From Flavobacterium alvei (GTDB lineage: Bacteria > Bacteroidota > Bacteroidia > Flavobacteriales > Flavobacteriaceae): 64,000 bases of DNA. Position 1 is the first letter of the stretch. Each line of letters opens with the position of its first letter. Shown piece after piece: positions 43,308 through 53,783 of this stretch. The notes below the pieces were generated by a model that had not been told where the DNA came from, did no database searches, and saw only the letters and a list, made by a program, of their open reading frames with translations. A program made the translations under genes and the position numbers. The stretch is from positions 678,950-742,949 of the forward strand of contig NZ_PQVG01000001.1 of assembly GCF_002920895.1 (NCBI RefSeq). Reading direction: 5' to 3'.

Positions 43308-43380
43308 AGCGAAAAACGGGGCTCGAACCCGCGACCTCGACCTTGGCAAGGTCGCGCTCTACCAACTGAGCTATTTTCGC
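43308..43380 (-). tRNA. tRNA-Gly (anticodon GCC)
   Basis: The 73-nt gene has acceptor GCGAAAA/TTTTCGC, D arm TAGCTCAGTTGGTAGAGC, anticodon stem CGACC/GGTCG around loop TTGCCAA, and T loop TTCGAGC. The CCA is not encoded. It is transcribed toward tRNA-Leu. Confidence 0.95.
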
Positions 43381-43525
43381 ATTTACATTCTAAAAAGAAC
43401 TCAATACTTGTTCCGTATTGCGGATGCAAATTTAATACATTAATTCAATTACACAAGCCTTTTTTGCAAAAAATATACAGACAAAATATAACCTTCTGAT
43501 AACCCTAACTTTAAACACAAAGAAA

Positions 43526-46132
43526 CTATTTCTTGGTCAACATTCTTTTGATTTCATTGAGTTTCATCAAAGCTTCCATTGGTGTAATGGTGTTGATGTC
43601 TAAACTCAATATCTCGTCTTTGATTTCTTCTAATAATGGATCGTCCAGATTAAAGAAACTCATTTGCATTTCATCCTTAGACGATTTGATTCCGTTCAAA
43701 GCTTCATTGGAATGGTCTTTTTCTAATTTCTTCAAAAGCTTTTGCGCTTTCAAAATCACGATTTGTGGCATTCCCGCCATTTTTGCCACGTGAATACCAA
43801 AACTGTGAGCACTTCCTCCTTTTACCAGCTTTCGAATAAAAAGCACTGTATCTTTTAATTCTTTGACCGAAACATTGTAATTCTGAATTCGAGTCAACGA
43901 TTCACTCATTTCGTTCAACTCGTGATAATGCGTCGCAAAAAGCGTTTTGGGTTGCGATGGATGTTCGTGCAAAAATTCGGCAATCGCCCAGGCTATGGAA
44001 ATTCCGTCATAGGTACTCGTCCCTCTTCCGATTTCATCTAGCAAAACCAAACTTCTATCAGAAATATTGTTCAAGATAGAAGCCGTTTCATTCATTTCGA
44101 CCATAAACGTAGATTCTCCCATCGAAATATTGTCCGAAGCTCCCACTCTGGTAAATATTTTATCGATAATCCCCATTCTCACGCTGTCTGCCGGAACAAA
44201 ACTTCCCATTTGAGCCAAGAGCACAATCAAGGCGGTTTGACGCAAAATAGCCGACTTTCCAGACATATTGGGTCCGGTAATCATTATCAACTGTTGAGTC
44301 TCTCTATCCAAGAAAACATCATTGGCAATATACGGCACACCCACTGGCAATTGTTTTTCGATCACAGGATGCCTTCCGTTTTTGATATTCAATTCGAATG
44401 TTTCGTCGAGTTCAGGACAAACGTATTTATTTTCGATAGCCAATTGGGTAAAAGAACACAAACAATCCAATTGCGCCACCAAATTGGCATTCATTTGAAC
44501 TGGTTTGATGTAAAGTGCAATCCAGCTTACCAATTGTTCGAATAGCTCGACTTCTATTTTATATATTTTTTCTTCGGCACCGAGGATTTTGGTTTCGTAT
44601 TCTTTTAATTCCTCGGTAATATAACGCTCAGCACTGACCAATGTTTGTTTCCGAATCCATTCTGCTGGTACTTTGTCTTTGTGCGTATTTCGAACTTCGA
44701 TATAATAGCCAAAAACGTTATTAAAGGAAATTTTCAAAGACGAAATTCCCGTTCTTTCGGATTCCCTTTTTTCGATTCCTTCGAGAAATTCTTTGCCCGA
44801 TGTAGAAATGGCTCGTAAATCGTCTAATTCTTCATTAACTCCTTTAGCAATCGCATTCCCTTTGGCAACAGCCACAGGCGCATCTTGATTTAAAACCGTT
44901 TTTATTTTTTCACGCAATAAGTCGCAACTATTAAGACTATCGCCAATAATTTTCACTGCTTCTTGCGGACTTGCTAACGCTAAAGTCTTTATTGGAATAA
45001 TCGCATCCAAAGACTCTTTCAAATAAACCACTTCACGAGGCGAAACTTTTCCAGCTGCGATTTTCGAAATCAGACGCTCTAAATCGGAGATTTGTTTGAT
45101 TTGCTTTTGAATGTTTTTCAAGACCTCTTGATTCTCTTTCAAATACGAAACCACTTGATGGCGACCTTGAATTTTATGAATATCTTTCAACGGCAATGCC
45201 AACCAACGTTTCAACAAACGTCCTCCCATTGGCGAAAGCGTTCTATCAATCACATCCAAAAGCGTAACCGCATTGGGATTGTAACTATGGTATAATTCGA
45301 GATTTCGAATCGTAAATCGATCCATCCAAACATAAGCATCCTCTGCAATACGTTGAATAGCCGTAATGTGTTGCACTTTATTATGTTGCGTTTCCGACAA
45401 ATAATACAAAATGGCTCCCGAAGCAATAATTCCTTCTTTCAATTCTTCGACTCCAAAACCCTTTAGAGAAGTCGTTTGAAAATGTTTGGTTAAAGTCTCG
45501 AAAGCATAATCTTCTTTGTAAATCCAGTCTTCCAAATAAAAACTATGAAAATCCTCTCCAAAAGTTTCTCGAAAATTATTCTTATTGTTTTTTGGAACTA
45601 AAACTTCACTTGGATTGAAATTCTGCAATAGTTTATCTATATATTCTGCATTGCCTTGTGCCGTTAGAAATTCGCCTGTTGACACATCTAGAAATGAAAT
45701 TCCGATGGATTTATTGGCAAAATAAACAGCCGCCAAGAAGTTATTCGATTTTGATTGCAAAACCTCATCGTTCATAGAGACCCCAGGAGTCACTAATTCG
45801 GTAACACCACGTTTCACAATGGTTTTAGTCATTTTTGGATCTTCGAGCTGATCGCAAATTGCCACCCGAAGTCCCGCTTTGACCAATTTTGGCAAATAGG
45901 TATTGATGGAATGATGTGGAAAACCTGCCAAAGCCGTTTCAGTTTCGGAACCTGCCCCACGTTTGGTCAATGTTATCCCTAAAATTTTGGAAGCACGAAC
46001 AGCATCTTCGCCAAAGGTTTCATAAAAATCTCCAACCCGAAACAACAAACAAGCATCGGGATACTTCCCTTTGATGTCGTTGTATTGCTTCATTAACGGT
46101 GTTTCCTTGGCTACTTTTTCTTTAGATGACAA
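43526..46132 (-). CDS. mutS: DNA mismatch repair protein MutS
   Basis: MutS recognises mismatches and starts repair with MutL. At 868 residues it has the usual length. The N-terminal mismatch-binding domain has [17 protein letters not shown] (Phe-x-Glu motif as DFYETF). The C-terminal ATPase has Walker [15 protein letters not shown], the signature STFMVEM, Walker [16 protein letters not shown] and FATHYHEL. The C-terminal helix-turn-helix closes the protein. It is transcribed alone and is divergent from the DUF1573 gene. Confidence 0.98.
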   Translation of the reverse strand: MSSKEKVAKETPLMKQYNDIKGKYPDACLLFRVGDFYETFGEDAVRASKILGITLTKRGAGSETETALAGFPHHSINTYLPKLVKAGLRVAICDQLEDPKMTKTIVKRGVTELVTPGVSMNDEVLQSKSNNFLAAVYFANKSIGISFLDVSTGEFLTAQGNAEYIDKLLQNFNPSEVLVPKNNKNNFRETFGEDFHSFYLEDWIYKEDYAFETLTKHFQTTSLKGFGVEELKEGIIASGAILYYLSETQHNKVQHITAIQRIAEDAYVWMDRFTIRNLELYHSYNPNAVTLLDVIDRTLSPMGGRLLKRWLALPLKDIHKIQGRHQVVSYLKENQEVLKNIQKQIKQISDLERLISKIAAGKVSPREVVYLKESLDAIIPIKTLALASPQEAVKIIGDSLNSCDLLREKIKTVLNQDAPVAVAKGNAIAKGVNEELDDLRAISTSGKEFLEGIEKRESERTGISSLKISFNNVFGYYIEVRNTHKDKVPAEWIRKQTLVSAERYITEELKEYETKILGAEEKIYKIEVELFEQLVSWIALYIKPVQMNANLVAQLDCLCSFTQLAIENKYVCPELDETFELNIKNGRHPVIEKQLPVGVPYIANDVFLDRETQQLIMITGPNMSGKSAILRQTALIVLLAQMGSFVPADSVRMGIIDKIFTRVGASDNISMGESTFMVEMNETASILNNISDRSLVLLDEIGRGTSTYDGISIAWAIAEFLHEHPSQPKTLFATHYHELNEMSESLTRIQNYNVSVKELKDTVLFIRKLVKGGSAHSFGIHVAKMAGMPQIVILKAQKLLKKLEKDHSNEALNGIKSSKDEMQMSFFNLDDPLLEEIKDEILSLDINTITPMEALMKLNEIKRMLTKK

Positions 46133-46284
46133 AATGTATTTTTTTAAATTTTACAGTTAGCGAATTTATAGATTTTATGGTTAATAATTGCGTTGCTGTA
46201 ATTTAAAAATAGTTTTAAGAAAAAATTAAGTATCAGTTTTATTTTTTTATATAAATTTGTCACTCAATTTAAAAAAATTTGACA

Positions 46285-46749
46285 ATGAAAAAATTAATTA
46301 CACTTTCGATAGCACTTTTGGCATTTACTTTTTCTAATGCACAAGAAACTTCTAAAAAATCAAAAAAAGTAACTGCAAAAACTTCAAAAGTAACAGCTCC
46401 TGCTTTACCTAAAGTAGAAGGCGCTGGGATGGTTTTTGTGAACGAAACAATCGATTATGGCACAGTTGCTCACAATGCTGATGGAAAACGCGAATTTGTT
46501 TTAACTAATAATGGCAATAAACCCCTAATTATAACTAATGCCGTTGGATCTTGTGGCTGTACTGTTCCAACTTTTCCGAAAGATCCTATTCTTCCTGGTG
46601 CAAAAGCCGTAATTGGAGTAAAATATGCAACAGATAGAGTTGGTGCTTTTACTAAAACTGTAACTGTAACATCTAATGCAGCAGGAATTCCTTCAAAAGT
46701 ACTTACTATAAAAGGAACTGTTTTAGGAGACGACGCTCCAAAAAGCTAA
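46285..46749 (+). CDS. DUF1573 secreted protein
   Basis: A 154-residue protein with signal peptide KKLITLSIALLAFTFSNAQ, a Lys/Thr-rich linker (KKSKKVTAKTSKVTAPALP) and one DUF1573 domain. The domain is Ig/ASPM-like: FVNETIDYGTVAHNADGKREFVLTNNGNKPLIITNAVGSCGCTVP. Such domains are common in Bacteroidota periplasmic proteins, and their function is unknown. ATG 46285 is chosen over a TTG two codons upstream. Confidence 0.93.
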   Translation: MKKLITLSIALLAFTFSNAQETSKKSKKVTAKTSKVTAPALPKVEGAGMVFVNETIDYGTVAHNADGKREFVLTNNGNKPLIITNAVGSCGCTVPTFPKDPILPGAKAVIGVKYATDRVGAFTKTVTVTSNAAGIPSKVLTIKGTVLGDDAPKS

Positions 46750-46768
46750 ATTTTAAAATAATCTTATA

Positions 46769-46801
46769 AAAAAGCTTCCCTCTTTTTGGAAGCTTTTTTT
46801 A
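46769..46801 (+). terminator. Terminator of the DUF1573 gene
   Basis: AAAAAGCTTCC/GGAAGCTTTTT with an 8-nt loop and a T-run. Confidence 0.9.
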
Positions 46802-46823
46802 TTTAAATACACTTCAAAACCAT

Positions 46824-47360
46824 ATGAGAAAGCTTGAAAACAGTGAACTCGATCGAAAATCTATTGAAGATTTTAAACAATCCGAAAAAACACCAATTAT
46901 CATTGTTTTGGATGACATTCGAAGTTTGCACAACATTGGGTCGGTTTTTAGAACAGCCGATGCTTTTTTGATTGAAAAAATATATTTGTGTGGCATCACG
47001 GCTACGCCGCCTAACAAAGAAATTCACAAAACGGCTCTTGGCGCTACAGAAACTGTGGCTTGGGAACATAACAAAGACGTTCTTGAAGTGATTCAAAATT
47101 TAAAAAACGAAAAAGTTAGTGTACTTGCCATTGAGCAAGTAGAAAGCGCCGTTTTTCTTCAAGATTTTGAAATTGAAAAAGATAAAAAATACGCCTTAGT
47201 TTTTGGAAACGAAGTCTTTGGAGTAGCACAAGAGGCCGTTGAACTCTGTGATGGCTGTATCGAAATTCCACAATTGGGAACCAAACATTCTTTGAACATT
47301 TCGGTAAGTGCTGGAATAGTCGTTTGGGATTTATTCAAAAAAATGAAATGGAATTTGTAA
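46824..47360 (+). CDS. TrmH/SpoU family RNA 2'-O-methyltransferase
   Basis: This 178-residue SPOUT (trefoil-knot) methyltransferase uses S-adenosylmethionine. The three family motifs are present: IIVLDDIRSLHNIGSVFRTADAF, the central YALVFGNEVFGVAQEAVELCD, and the knot IEIPQLGTKHSLNISVSAGIVVWDLF. It has no extra RNA-binding domain, as in short TrmL-like or TrmH-like forms, so a tRNA substrate is likely but not certain. Confidence 0.92.
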   Translation: MRKLENSELDRKSIEDFKQSEKTPIIIVLDDIRSLHNIGSVFRTADAFLIEKIYLCGITATPPNKEIHKTALGATETVAWEHNKDVLEVIQNLKNEKVSVLAIEQVESAVFLQDFEIEKDKKYALVFGNEVFGVAQEAVELCDGCIEIPQLGTKHSLNISVSAGIVVWDLFKKMKWNL

Positions 47361-47434
47361 TTATATTTTTATCAAATTAATTTGAAGTTTTTTTATATCT
47401 TAGGCAACCTTTTCTTTAGAAGAAAACCTAAGCT

Positions 47435-50400
47435 ATGAAAAAACTTTTTTTACTGTTTATCCTTTTGTCCAGTTTTTTTGGGCAAGCCCAATATACTACA
47501 ATTCCAGATGTGAATTTTGAGAAAGCATTAATTGATTTAGGTATTGATAGTGGAGCTATTGATGGTAAGGTTCTGACAGCAAATGTGAGTGGAATTACTA
47601 ATTTAGATGTTTCAAAGAAAGCTATTACTAATTTATCAGGAATACAGGATTTTACATCATTAGAATATTTACTTTGCATTGATAATCAATTAACTAGTTT
47701 AGACGTTACTAAAAACACAGCTTTGATCAGCTTAAGTTGTATTCAAAATCAATTAACCAGTCTGGATGTTACCAAAAATACAAATTTGAATCATTTAAGC
47801 TGTAGCTATAATTATATAATTAGTATAGATGTTACTAAAAATACGGCTTTAACTCATTTAAACTGTTTTACTAATCAAATAAGTAGTTTGGATGTTACAA
47901 AAAATACGGCTTTAACTTTTTTAGATTGTAGTAATAATCAAATAACAAGTTTGGATGTCACCAAAAATACGGCTTTAACTCATTTAAATTGTAGTAATAA
48001 TCAAATAACAAGTTTGGATGTTACTAAAAATACGGCTTTAACTTTTTTAAGCTGTTCTACCAATCAAATAAGTAGTTTGGATGTTACCAAAAATACTGCT
48101 TTAACTCTTTTAGATTGTAGTAATAATCAAATAACAAGTTTGGATGTCACCAAAAATACGGCTTTAACTTTTTTAAGCTGTTTTAATATTAAAATAAACA
48201 GTTTAGATGTTTCTAAAAACATAGCTTTGACTGATTTATATTGTTCTTCGACTCAAATAAGTACTTTGGATGTTACTAAAAATACATTTTTAACTGCTTT
48301 AGACTGCAGTTCTAATCAAATTAGTGTTCTGGACTTGACTAAAAATACAGCTTTGACATATTTAAAGTGTGACACTAGTAAGATAAGTAGTTTAGACCTT
48401 ACGAACCATAATGCTTTGACTTATTTTGATTGTAGTAAAAATTTTCTAACCTTCCTTAATTTAAAAAACGGCAGTAATACAAAACTCCTAGTTGTTAATT
48501 TTAAAAGCAACCCCAACCTAACCTGTATACAAGTCGACAACAAAGCGTATTCAGATACCAATTGGTCTTCCAAAAAAGACGCCGCAGCAAGTTATTCTGA
48601 AAACTGTAGCAAAACAACTGCTACTATAACACCTCCTGTAATCACAGCAACAGGAAATCAAATTTATTGCGCGGGAACTTCATTAAAAATAGTAACAGGA
48701 GTAACCATAACTCACGATCCATCCGATACAGGTACTGATGCCATTTATATTCAAATTTCATCGGGATATGTTGTAGGGCAGGATTTATTAGCATTGGCTA
48801 ATCCGCTTTTGCATCCCACAATTACTACATCTTGGAGTGCATCAGAAGGAAAACTAAAACTGTATAGCCCAACCGGAATTCAAGTTACCTATACAGATTT
48901 TGAAGCTGCTATTAAAGATGTAACATATACTAATTCGTCCGCATCACCATCTGGAACTCGTGATTTTTCTATTAATTTGGGTTTCGGTTCTGCTAATTAT
49001 TTGCCATCAAACGGACATTTCTATGAATATGTGGCAAGTCCAGGTATTATTTGGACAGCTGCAAAAGATGCAGCCGCCGCAAGAACTTATTATGGCTTGC
49101 AGGGTTATTTAGCTACATTAACAGCTGCTGACGAAGCACAATTGGCTGGAGCACAAGCGCCAGGAACGGGATGGATTGGCGGTAGTGACGCACAAATTGA
49201 AGGTACTTGGAAATGGGTAACTGGACCAGAAGGGCTTGCCAATGGAGGAACTGGAATTACTTTTTGGACTGGAAAAGGCAATGGCACAACCAGTCCTCCT
49301 TTTAATTATGCCAATTGGAACTCACCTAATGAACCTAATGACTCTGGAAATAACGAAGATTATGCCCATATAACTTCTCCAGCAGTTGGAAACCTAGGAA
49401 CCTGGAATGATTTGCCAGTACAAGGCAATGCTATAAATGTAGCCAATGGTAATTACTTCCCTCAAGGTTATATTGTAGAATATGGAGGAATGCCTGGCGA
49501 GCCAACACTTCAAATTTCGGCGAGTACTAAAATCACTATTCCAAAAATAACAAGTTCAACTCCAAGTGCTATCTGTGGTTCTGGAAGTCTGATACTACAA
49601 GCAACTGCCACTGATGGCACAGTAAATTGGTACACAACCCCAACTGGAGGAACATCAATTTATACAGGAAATTCATTTACAACTCCAGTTCTAACTACTA
49701 CCACTTCTTATTATGTAGATGCATCAAATGGAAGTTGCCCAAATGGTCCTAGAACTGAAATTATTGCTACTATAAAACCTTTACCCAATTTGCCACAAAT
49801 CGCAATTTCTTCGACAAGTCCGGTTTTATATTGTTTGAATGCTACAGCAATCCCATTAGCAGCAACAGCAGACAGTAACTGCAAATTAAATTGGTACACC
49901 CAAGCAGTTGGAGGTATTGCTTCAGCTACAAGTCCAACACCAATTACAACAACAGCAGGATCGACAACCTATTATGTGAGCCAAACCAATACTTTAAGCA
50001 ACTGCGAAAGCCTTCGTGCTGCAATCATAGTAACGGTCAATCCATTGCCAACGGTTCCCACTGTAAACAATATTTCCTATTGCAATAATGAAACTGCTGT
50101 TCCTTTGACAGCTATTGCTACAGCAAATTGCACTTTAAATTGGTATCCAACTGCTACAGGAGGCACGCCGAGTGCAACAAGTCCAACGCCTTCTACAATA
50201 GTAGTTGGTACAACATCTTATTTTGTCAGTCAAACCATAACTTCAACGGGTTGTGAAGGACCTAGAGCCGAAATAGTAGTCACCGTTAACCCATTGCCTA
50301 CAGCACCCATTGTAAGTAATATTGCTTATTGCAATCTTGAAACTGCAATTCCGTTAACGGCAACAGCATCCCCAAATTGTACTTTAAATTGGTATTTAGC

Positions 50401-52522
50401 TTCAGCAGGTGGAACTTCTAGCGCAACAAGTCCCACGCCATCGACAGCAACTGTTGGAACCACAAAATTTTATGTAAGTCAAACCATTGTGGCTACTGGA
50501 TGCGAAAGTCCAAGGTCGGAAATTTCAGTTATTGTAAATCCATTGCCGATTGTAAACGATGTCACTATTATTCAATGCGATGCTGACTTAGTTGTTGACG
50601 GTAAGACGCTATTTAATTTGACCGTAAACAATGCTCAAATTTCATCCAACTTTGCCAATGAAAATTTTACTTATTACACCTCTTTAAACGGAGCAAAAAA
50701 TGCTATTCCAGCCGATTTGATTCCAAATGAATTGGCTTTTCAAAACACAACTCCAACACAAATGGACGTTTGGTCGCGAATTACCAATAAAACAACAGGC
50801 TGTTTTAGTGTTGCCAAAATAACCTTGAAAGTTCCTGCTACGAATATCAATCCGAATACAAAAATTCCTTTTCCTGCTGTTTGTGATGATTTTTTAGATG
50901 CCAACGGAAATAATAACGCCAATAACAACAATCGAGATGGAATTACAACTTTTGATTTTTCTTCGACAAAAGCAATAATACAAGCCCTTTTGCCTCCAAC
51001 CGATGTTTACAACATTAATTATTATCGAAACCAAGCAGATGCTTTGGCCGAACTCAATGTTATCTCTGACATTTCAAATTATCGAAACATTGGTTACCCT
51101 AATTCTCAGGATATTTGGGTACGAATTGATAGTAATCTGGACAATGCTTGTTACGGTTTAGGACCTTATTTGACTTTAAATGTTGAAGCTTTGCCAATCG
51201 CAAATACAGTAACCATTCCGAGACAATGTGACGACAATACCGATGGAATATTTACTTTCAATACTTTAAATCTTGAGTCAACCCTACTAAATGGGCAAAT
51301 AAACAAAACGGTTACTTATTTCGACCAAGCCAATAATCCCCTGAAAGATGCCAACGGAATTTTGATTAAAAGCCCATTCCCAGCCACTTTCACTTCAACA
51401 TCCCAAACGATTAAAGCCGTTGTGACCAATAACAGTCCGCAACATTGTTATGACGAAACAAACATTCTATTTATTGTTGACCAATCGCCAGTAGCATTTG
51501 CAGTCCCTTCAAATTTGACAACAACTTGTGATGACGAACCCAATCCAATAGACCAAGATGGAAAATTTGCTTTTGACACCTCTACTTTCGAAAGCACAAT
51601 TCTTGGCGGACAAACTGGAATGATTGTCAAATATTACGACCAAAACAATATGCTTTTGCCAAGTCCGTTGCCGAATCCATTTGTAACCAACACACAAAAC
51701 ATTACAGCACAAGTTCAAAACCCATTAAACACAACTTGTACAGCTTCAACTGTATTTAATTTTGTTGTCAATCCAATTCCAAATATTGATTTGAATCTCG
51801 ATGGTAGTGCCAATGAATTAGTATGTCAGAATGATTCGGCCTTTTTTGTAACCTTAGATGCAGGTATAACAGACGGTTCGTCAACTACAAATTACGATTA
51901 TATTTGGACAAAAGATGGAGTTCATACCGGGACAAACTCACCAACATTAGACGTAAATGCCGAAGGAGTTTATACCGTTGAAGTCACCAATCATTCGGGT
52001 TGCAGTCGAATTCGAACATTGACCGTTACAGCATCAAATGTTGCATCGATTACCTCTGTTGATGTAGTAGATTTAACTGAAGTGAATACAATAACAGTTA
52101 ATGTCACTGGGCCAGGAGTATATGAATACAGCTTAGATGAACCCAATGGGTTCTGGCAGGATTCCAATTTTTTCAACAATGTTCCTGCTGGAGTTCACGT
52201 CGTTTATGTGAATGATAAAAATGGCTGTGGTTCCGTTCATCAAGAGATTGTACTTGTAGGTGTTCCTAAATTTTTCACACCAAACGGTGATGGTTATAAT
52301 GATTATTGGAGTATAAAAGGAGTGAATGAAACCTATAATTCAAATTCCATAATCTACATTTTTGACCGATACGGAAAACTCCTAAAACAATGGGTTCCTT
52401 CTCTAAATCAAGGTTGGGATGGCACTTTCAACGGCGTTCCTTTACCTGCCGATGATTATTGGTTTACTCTAAAACTGGAAGACGGTCGAGAAACAAAAGG
52501 ACATTTTTCTTTAAAAAGATAA
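47435..52522 (+). CDS. Giant secreted LRR/C-type-lectin/Ig-like protein with T9SS type B tail
   Basis: The 1695-residue surface protein starts with a signal peptide (LFILLSSFFGQAQ). Residues about 75-350 hold 13 leucine-rich repeats of 21 residues (LTxLxCSxNQITSLDVTKNTA). A C-type lectin-like domain (about 525-690) has GHFYEYVAS, WTAAKDAAAARTYYGLQGYLATL, GWIGGSDAQIEGTWKWVTG and NWNSPNEPNDSGNNEDYAHI. Four Ig-like repeats with the words NWYxxxxGG and ATSPTPST follow, then more beta-domains. The last 90 residues (FFTPNGDGYNDYWSIKG to GHFSLKR) form a gliding-motility-type B sorting domain. A role in adhesion or surface recognition is inferred. Confidence 0.93.
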   Translation: MKKLFLLFILLSSFFGQAQYTTIPDVNFEKALIDLGIDSGAIDGKVLTANVSGITNLDVSKKAITNLSGIQDFTSLEYLLCIDNQLTSLDVTKNTALISLSCIQNQLTSLDVTKNTNLNHLSCSYNYIISIDVTKNTALTHLNCFTNQISSLDVTKNTALTFLDCSNNQITSLDVTKNTALTHLNCSNNQITSLDVTKNTALTFLSCSTNQISSLDVTKNTALTLLDCSNNQITSLDVTKNTALTFLSCFNIKINSLDVSKNIALTDLYCSSTQISTLDVTKNTFLTALDCSSNQISVLDLTKNTALTYLKCDTSKISSLDLTNHNALTYFDCSKNFLTFLNLKNGSNTKLLVVNFKSNPNLTCIQVDNKAYSDTNWSSKKDAAASYSENCSKTTATITPPVITATGNQIYCAGTSLKIVTGVTITHDPSDTGTDAIYIQISSGYVVGQDLLALANPLLHPTITTSWSASEGKLKLYSPTGIQVTYTDFEAAIKDVTYTNSSASPSGTRDFSINLGFGSANYLPSNGHFYEYVASPGIIWTAAKDAAAARTYYGLQGYLATLTAADEAQLAGAQAPGTGWIGGSDAQIEGTWKWVTGPEGLANGGTGITFWTGKGNGTTSPPFNYANWNSPNEPNDSGNNEDYAHITSPAVGNLGTWNDLPVQGNAINVANGNYFPQGYIVEYGGMPGEPTLQISASTKITIPKITSSTPSAICGSGSLILQATATDGTVNWYTTPTGGTSIYTGNSFTTPVLTTTTSYYVDASNGSCPNGPRTEIIATIKPLPNLPQIAISSTSPVLYCLNATAIPLAATADSNCKLNWYTQAVGGIASATSPTPITTTAGSTTYYVSQTNTLSNCESLRAAIIVTVNPLPTVPTVNNISYCNNETAVPLTAIATANCTLNWYPTATGGTPSATSPTPSTIVVGTTSYFVSQTITSTGCEGPRAEIVVTVNPLPTAPIVSNIAYCNLETAIPLTATASPNCTLNWYLASAGGTSSATSPTPSTATVGTTKFYVSQTIVATGCESPRSEISVIVNPLPIVNDVTIIQCDADLVVDGKTLFNLTVNNAQISSNFANENFTYYTSLNGAKNAIPADLIPNELAFQNTTPTQMDVWSRITNKTTGCFSVAKITLKVPATNINPNTKIPFPAVCDDFLDANGNNNANNNNRDGITTFDFSSTKAIIQALLPPTDVYNINYYRNQADALAELNVISDISNYRNIGYPNSQDIWVRIDSNLDNACYGLGPYLTLNVEALPIANTVTIPRQCDDNTDGIFTFNTLNLESTLLNGQINKTVTYFDQANNPLKDANGILIKSPFPATFTSTSQTIKAVVTNNSPQHCYDETNILFIVDQSPVAFAVPSNLTTTCDDEPNPIDQDGKFAFDTSTFESTILGGQTGMIVKYYDQNNMLLPSPLPNPFVTNTQNITAQVQNPLNTTCTASTVFNFVVNPIPNIDLNLDGSANELVCQNDSAFFVTLDAGITDGSSTTNYDYIWTKDGVHTGTNSPTLDVNAEGVYTVEVTNHSGCSRIRTLTVTASNVASITSVDVVDLTEVNTITVNVTGPGVYEYSLDEPNGFWQDSNFFNNVPAGVHVVYVNDKNGCGSVHQEIVLVGVPKFFTPNGDGYNDYWSIKGVNETYNSNSIIYIFDRYGKLLKQWVPSLNQGWDGTFNGVPLPADDYWFTLKLEDGRETKGHFSLKR
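47660..48478 (+). repeat. Thirteen tandem 63-bp LRR-coding repeats
   Basis: Units of 63 bp encode the 21-residue LRRs. Central units are nearly identical at DNA level, for example TAATAATCAAATAACAAGTT in three units. This indicates recent expansion by unequal recombination or slippage. Confidence 0.85.
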
Positions 52523-52531
52523 TTTTCTAAA

Positions 52532-53668
52532 TTAGTTACTAATTTTTCGCCGAATTTCGTCCAAAATATAAAGATAATCTTCCTGGTTTTTCACAAAATC
52601 ACGGTCTGAAACATCGATAATCAAGACATTCAAATTCGTTTGCGTTTTGATGTAATCCAGATAACCGCCATTGATTTTATCTAAATAGTCGGCAGGAATA
52701 TTTTGCTCGTAACTTCGGCCTCTTTTCTTGATATTTTCCAGCAAACGCTCCGTATTTTGGTATAAATAAACATACAAATCCGGTTTTGGCATTTCCCGAT
52801 ACACAATATCAAACATCGTTTTATACAATCGGAATTCGTCTTCCTGAAGCGTTACTTTGGCAAAAATCAGGGATTTGAAAATATGATAATCGGCTACTAT
52901 AAAATCCTTGAACAAGTCGAATTGGGCCAAATCATCCGACAATTGTTTGTATCTATCGGCAAGAAACGACATTTCCAACGGAAAAGCATAACGGTTTTGA
53001 TCTTCATAAAATTTAGGAAGAAAGGGATTGTCGGCAAAGCGTTCTAAAACAGTTTTGGCATTAAAATCCTCCGCAATTTTGGTAGCCAATGTTGTTTTTC
53101 CAGCTCCAATATTGCCTTCAAAAGCGATATAATTGAATTGCTCCAAAGGAATTTCATCCAATGGTTTTTTTAAATTTTGAACTGGGGTACAAACACTTTC
53201 GTCAGGAGAAATTTCGAATAATTCAGCCGTTTTTTTATGCAAAACAGGATGAATCCAATTCAAATTCAAATCCAACATGGGCAATAAAACAAAATTTCTA
53301 TTTTGCAATAAAGGATGTGGGACTTGAAGATCTTCACTATCAATAATTTCTTCGTTAAAAGTGATTAAATCAATATCAATAATCCGTGATTGGTATTCTT
53401 GAGTCGTATTTCGAATGCGTCCTAATTGTTTTTCAATGCTTAAAATTTTTGTCAAAATTGCATTCGCTGACAAAAAAGTGTGCAAAACCAAAGCGCAATT
53501 ATAAAAAGCATCACTATCAAAACCCCAAGACGGAGTTTCATACAACTTTGATGTTTTGATAACAGTTCCAACTTCTTGATGAATCAATTCAATAGATTTT
53601 TCAATGTTTTCTAGACGATTGCCTTGATTGGTTCCTAGCGATAAAACGACCTGATTTTGTGATTTCAT
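52532..53668 (-). CDS. folK: Fused HPPK (FolK) and deoxynucleoside kinase
   Basis: One 378-residue chain joins two enzymes. Residues about 5-130 are 6-hydroxymethyl-dihydropterin pyrophosphokinase (folate pathway), with LSLGTNQGNRLENI, SKLYETPSWGF and QSRIIDIDLITFNEE then PHPLLQNRNFVL. Residues about 175-378 are a deoxynucleoside kinase with P-loop FEGNIGAGKTTLATKIA, ERFADNPFLPKFYED and the LID-type RGRSYEQNIPADYL. The start at 53668 is chosen over 53677. The fusion has been reported in Bacteroidota and is intact here. Confidence 0.93.
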   Translation of the reverse strand: MKSQNQVVLSLGTNQGNRLENIEKSIELIHQEVGTVIKTSKLYETPSWGFDSDAFYNCALVLHTFLSANAILTKILSIEKQLGRIRNTTQEYQSRIIDIDLITFNEEIIDSEDLQVPHPLLQNRNFVLLPMLDLNLNWIHPVLHKKTAELFEISPDESVCTPVQNLKKPLDEIPLEQFNYIAFEGNIGAGKTTLATKIAEDFNAKTVLERFADNPFLPKFYEDQNRYAFPLEMSFLADRYKQLSDDLAQFDLFKDFIVADYHIFKSLIFAKVTLQEDEFRLYKTMFDIVYREMPKPDLYVYLYQNTERLLENIKKRGRSYEQNIPADYLDKINGGYLDYIKTQTNLNVLIIDVSDRDFVKNQEDYLYILDEIRRKISN

Positions 53669-53783
53669 AATAAGCACAAATTAACTAAAACAATTTTAGA
53701 ATTGAACTATATTTGCCTCGCTGTTGATAACTTAAATTTGTAACATATCAACTCTTTTTGCTACTTATAAAAAAACTATTGTT

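Noticed and set aside
43100..43380. tRNA genes as an active prophage or island attachment site
   Set aside because: Only a 17-bp 5'-end repeat is present, no integrase gene lies nearby, and most integrases use tRNA 3' ends.
44210..44545. Open frame of 111 codons on the plus strand
   Set aside because: Antisense to the mutS ATPase region; no start signals or family features.
47660..48478. Regular 63-bp repeats that could look like a CRISPR array
   Set aside because: The units are contiguous, lie in one long frame and encode leucine-rich repeats; there are no unique spacers and no cas genes.
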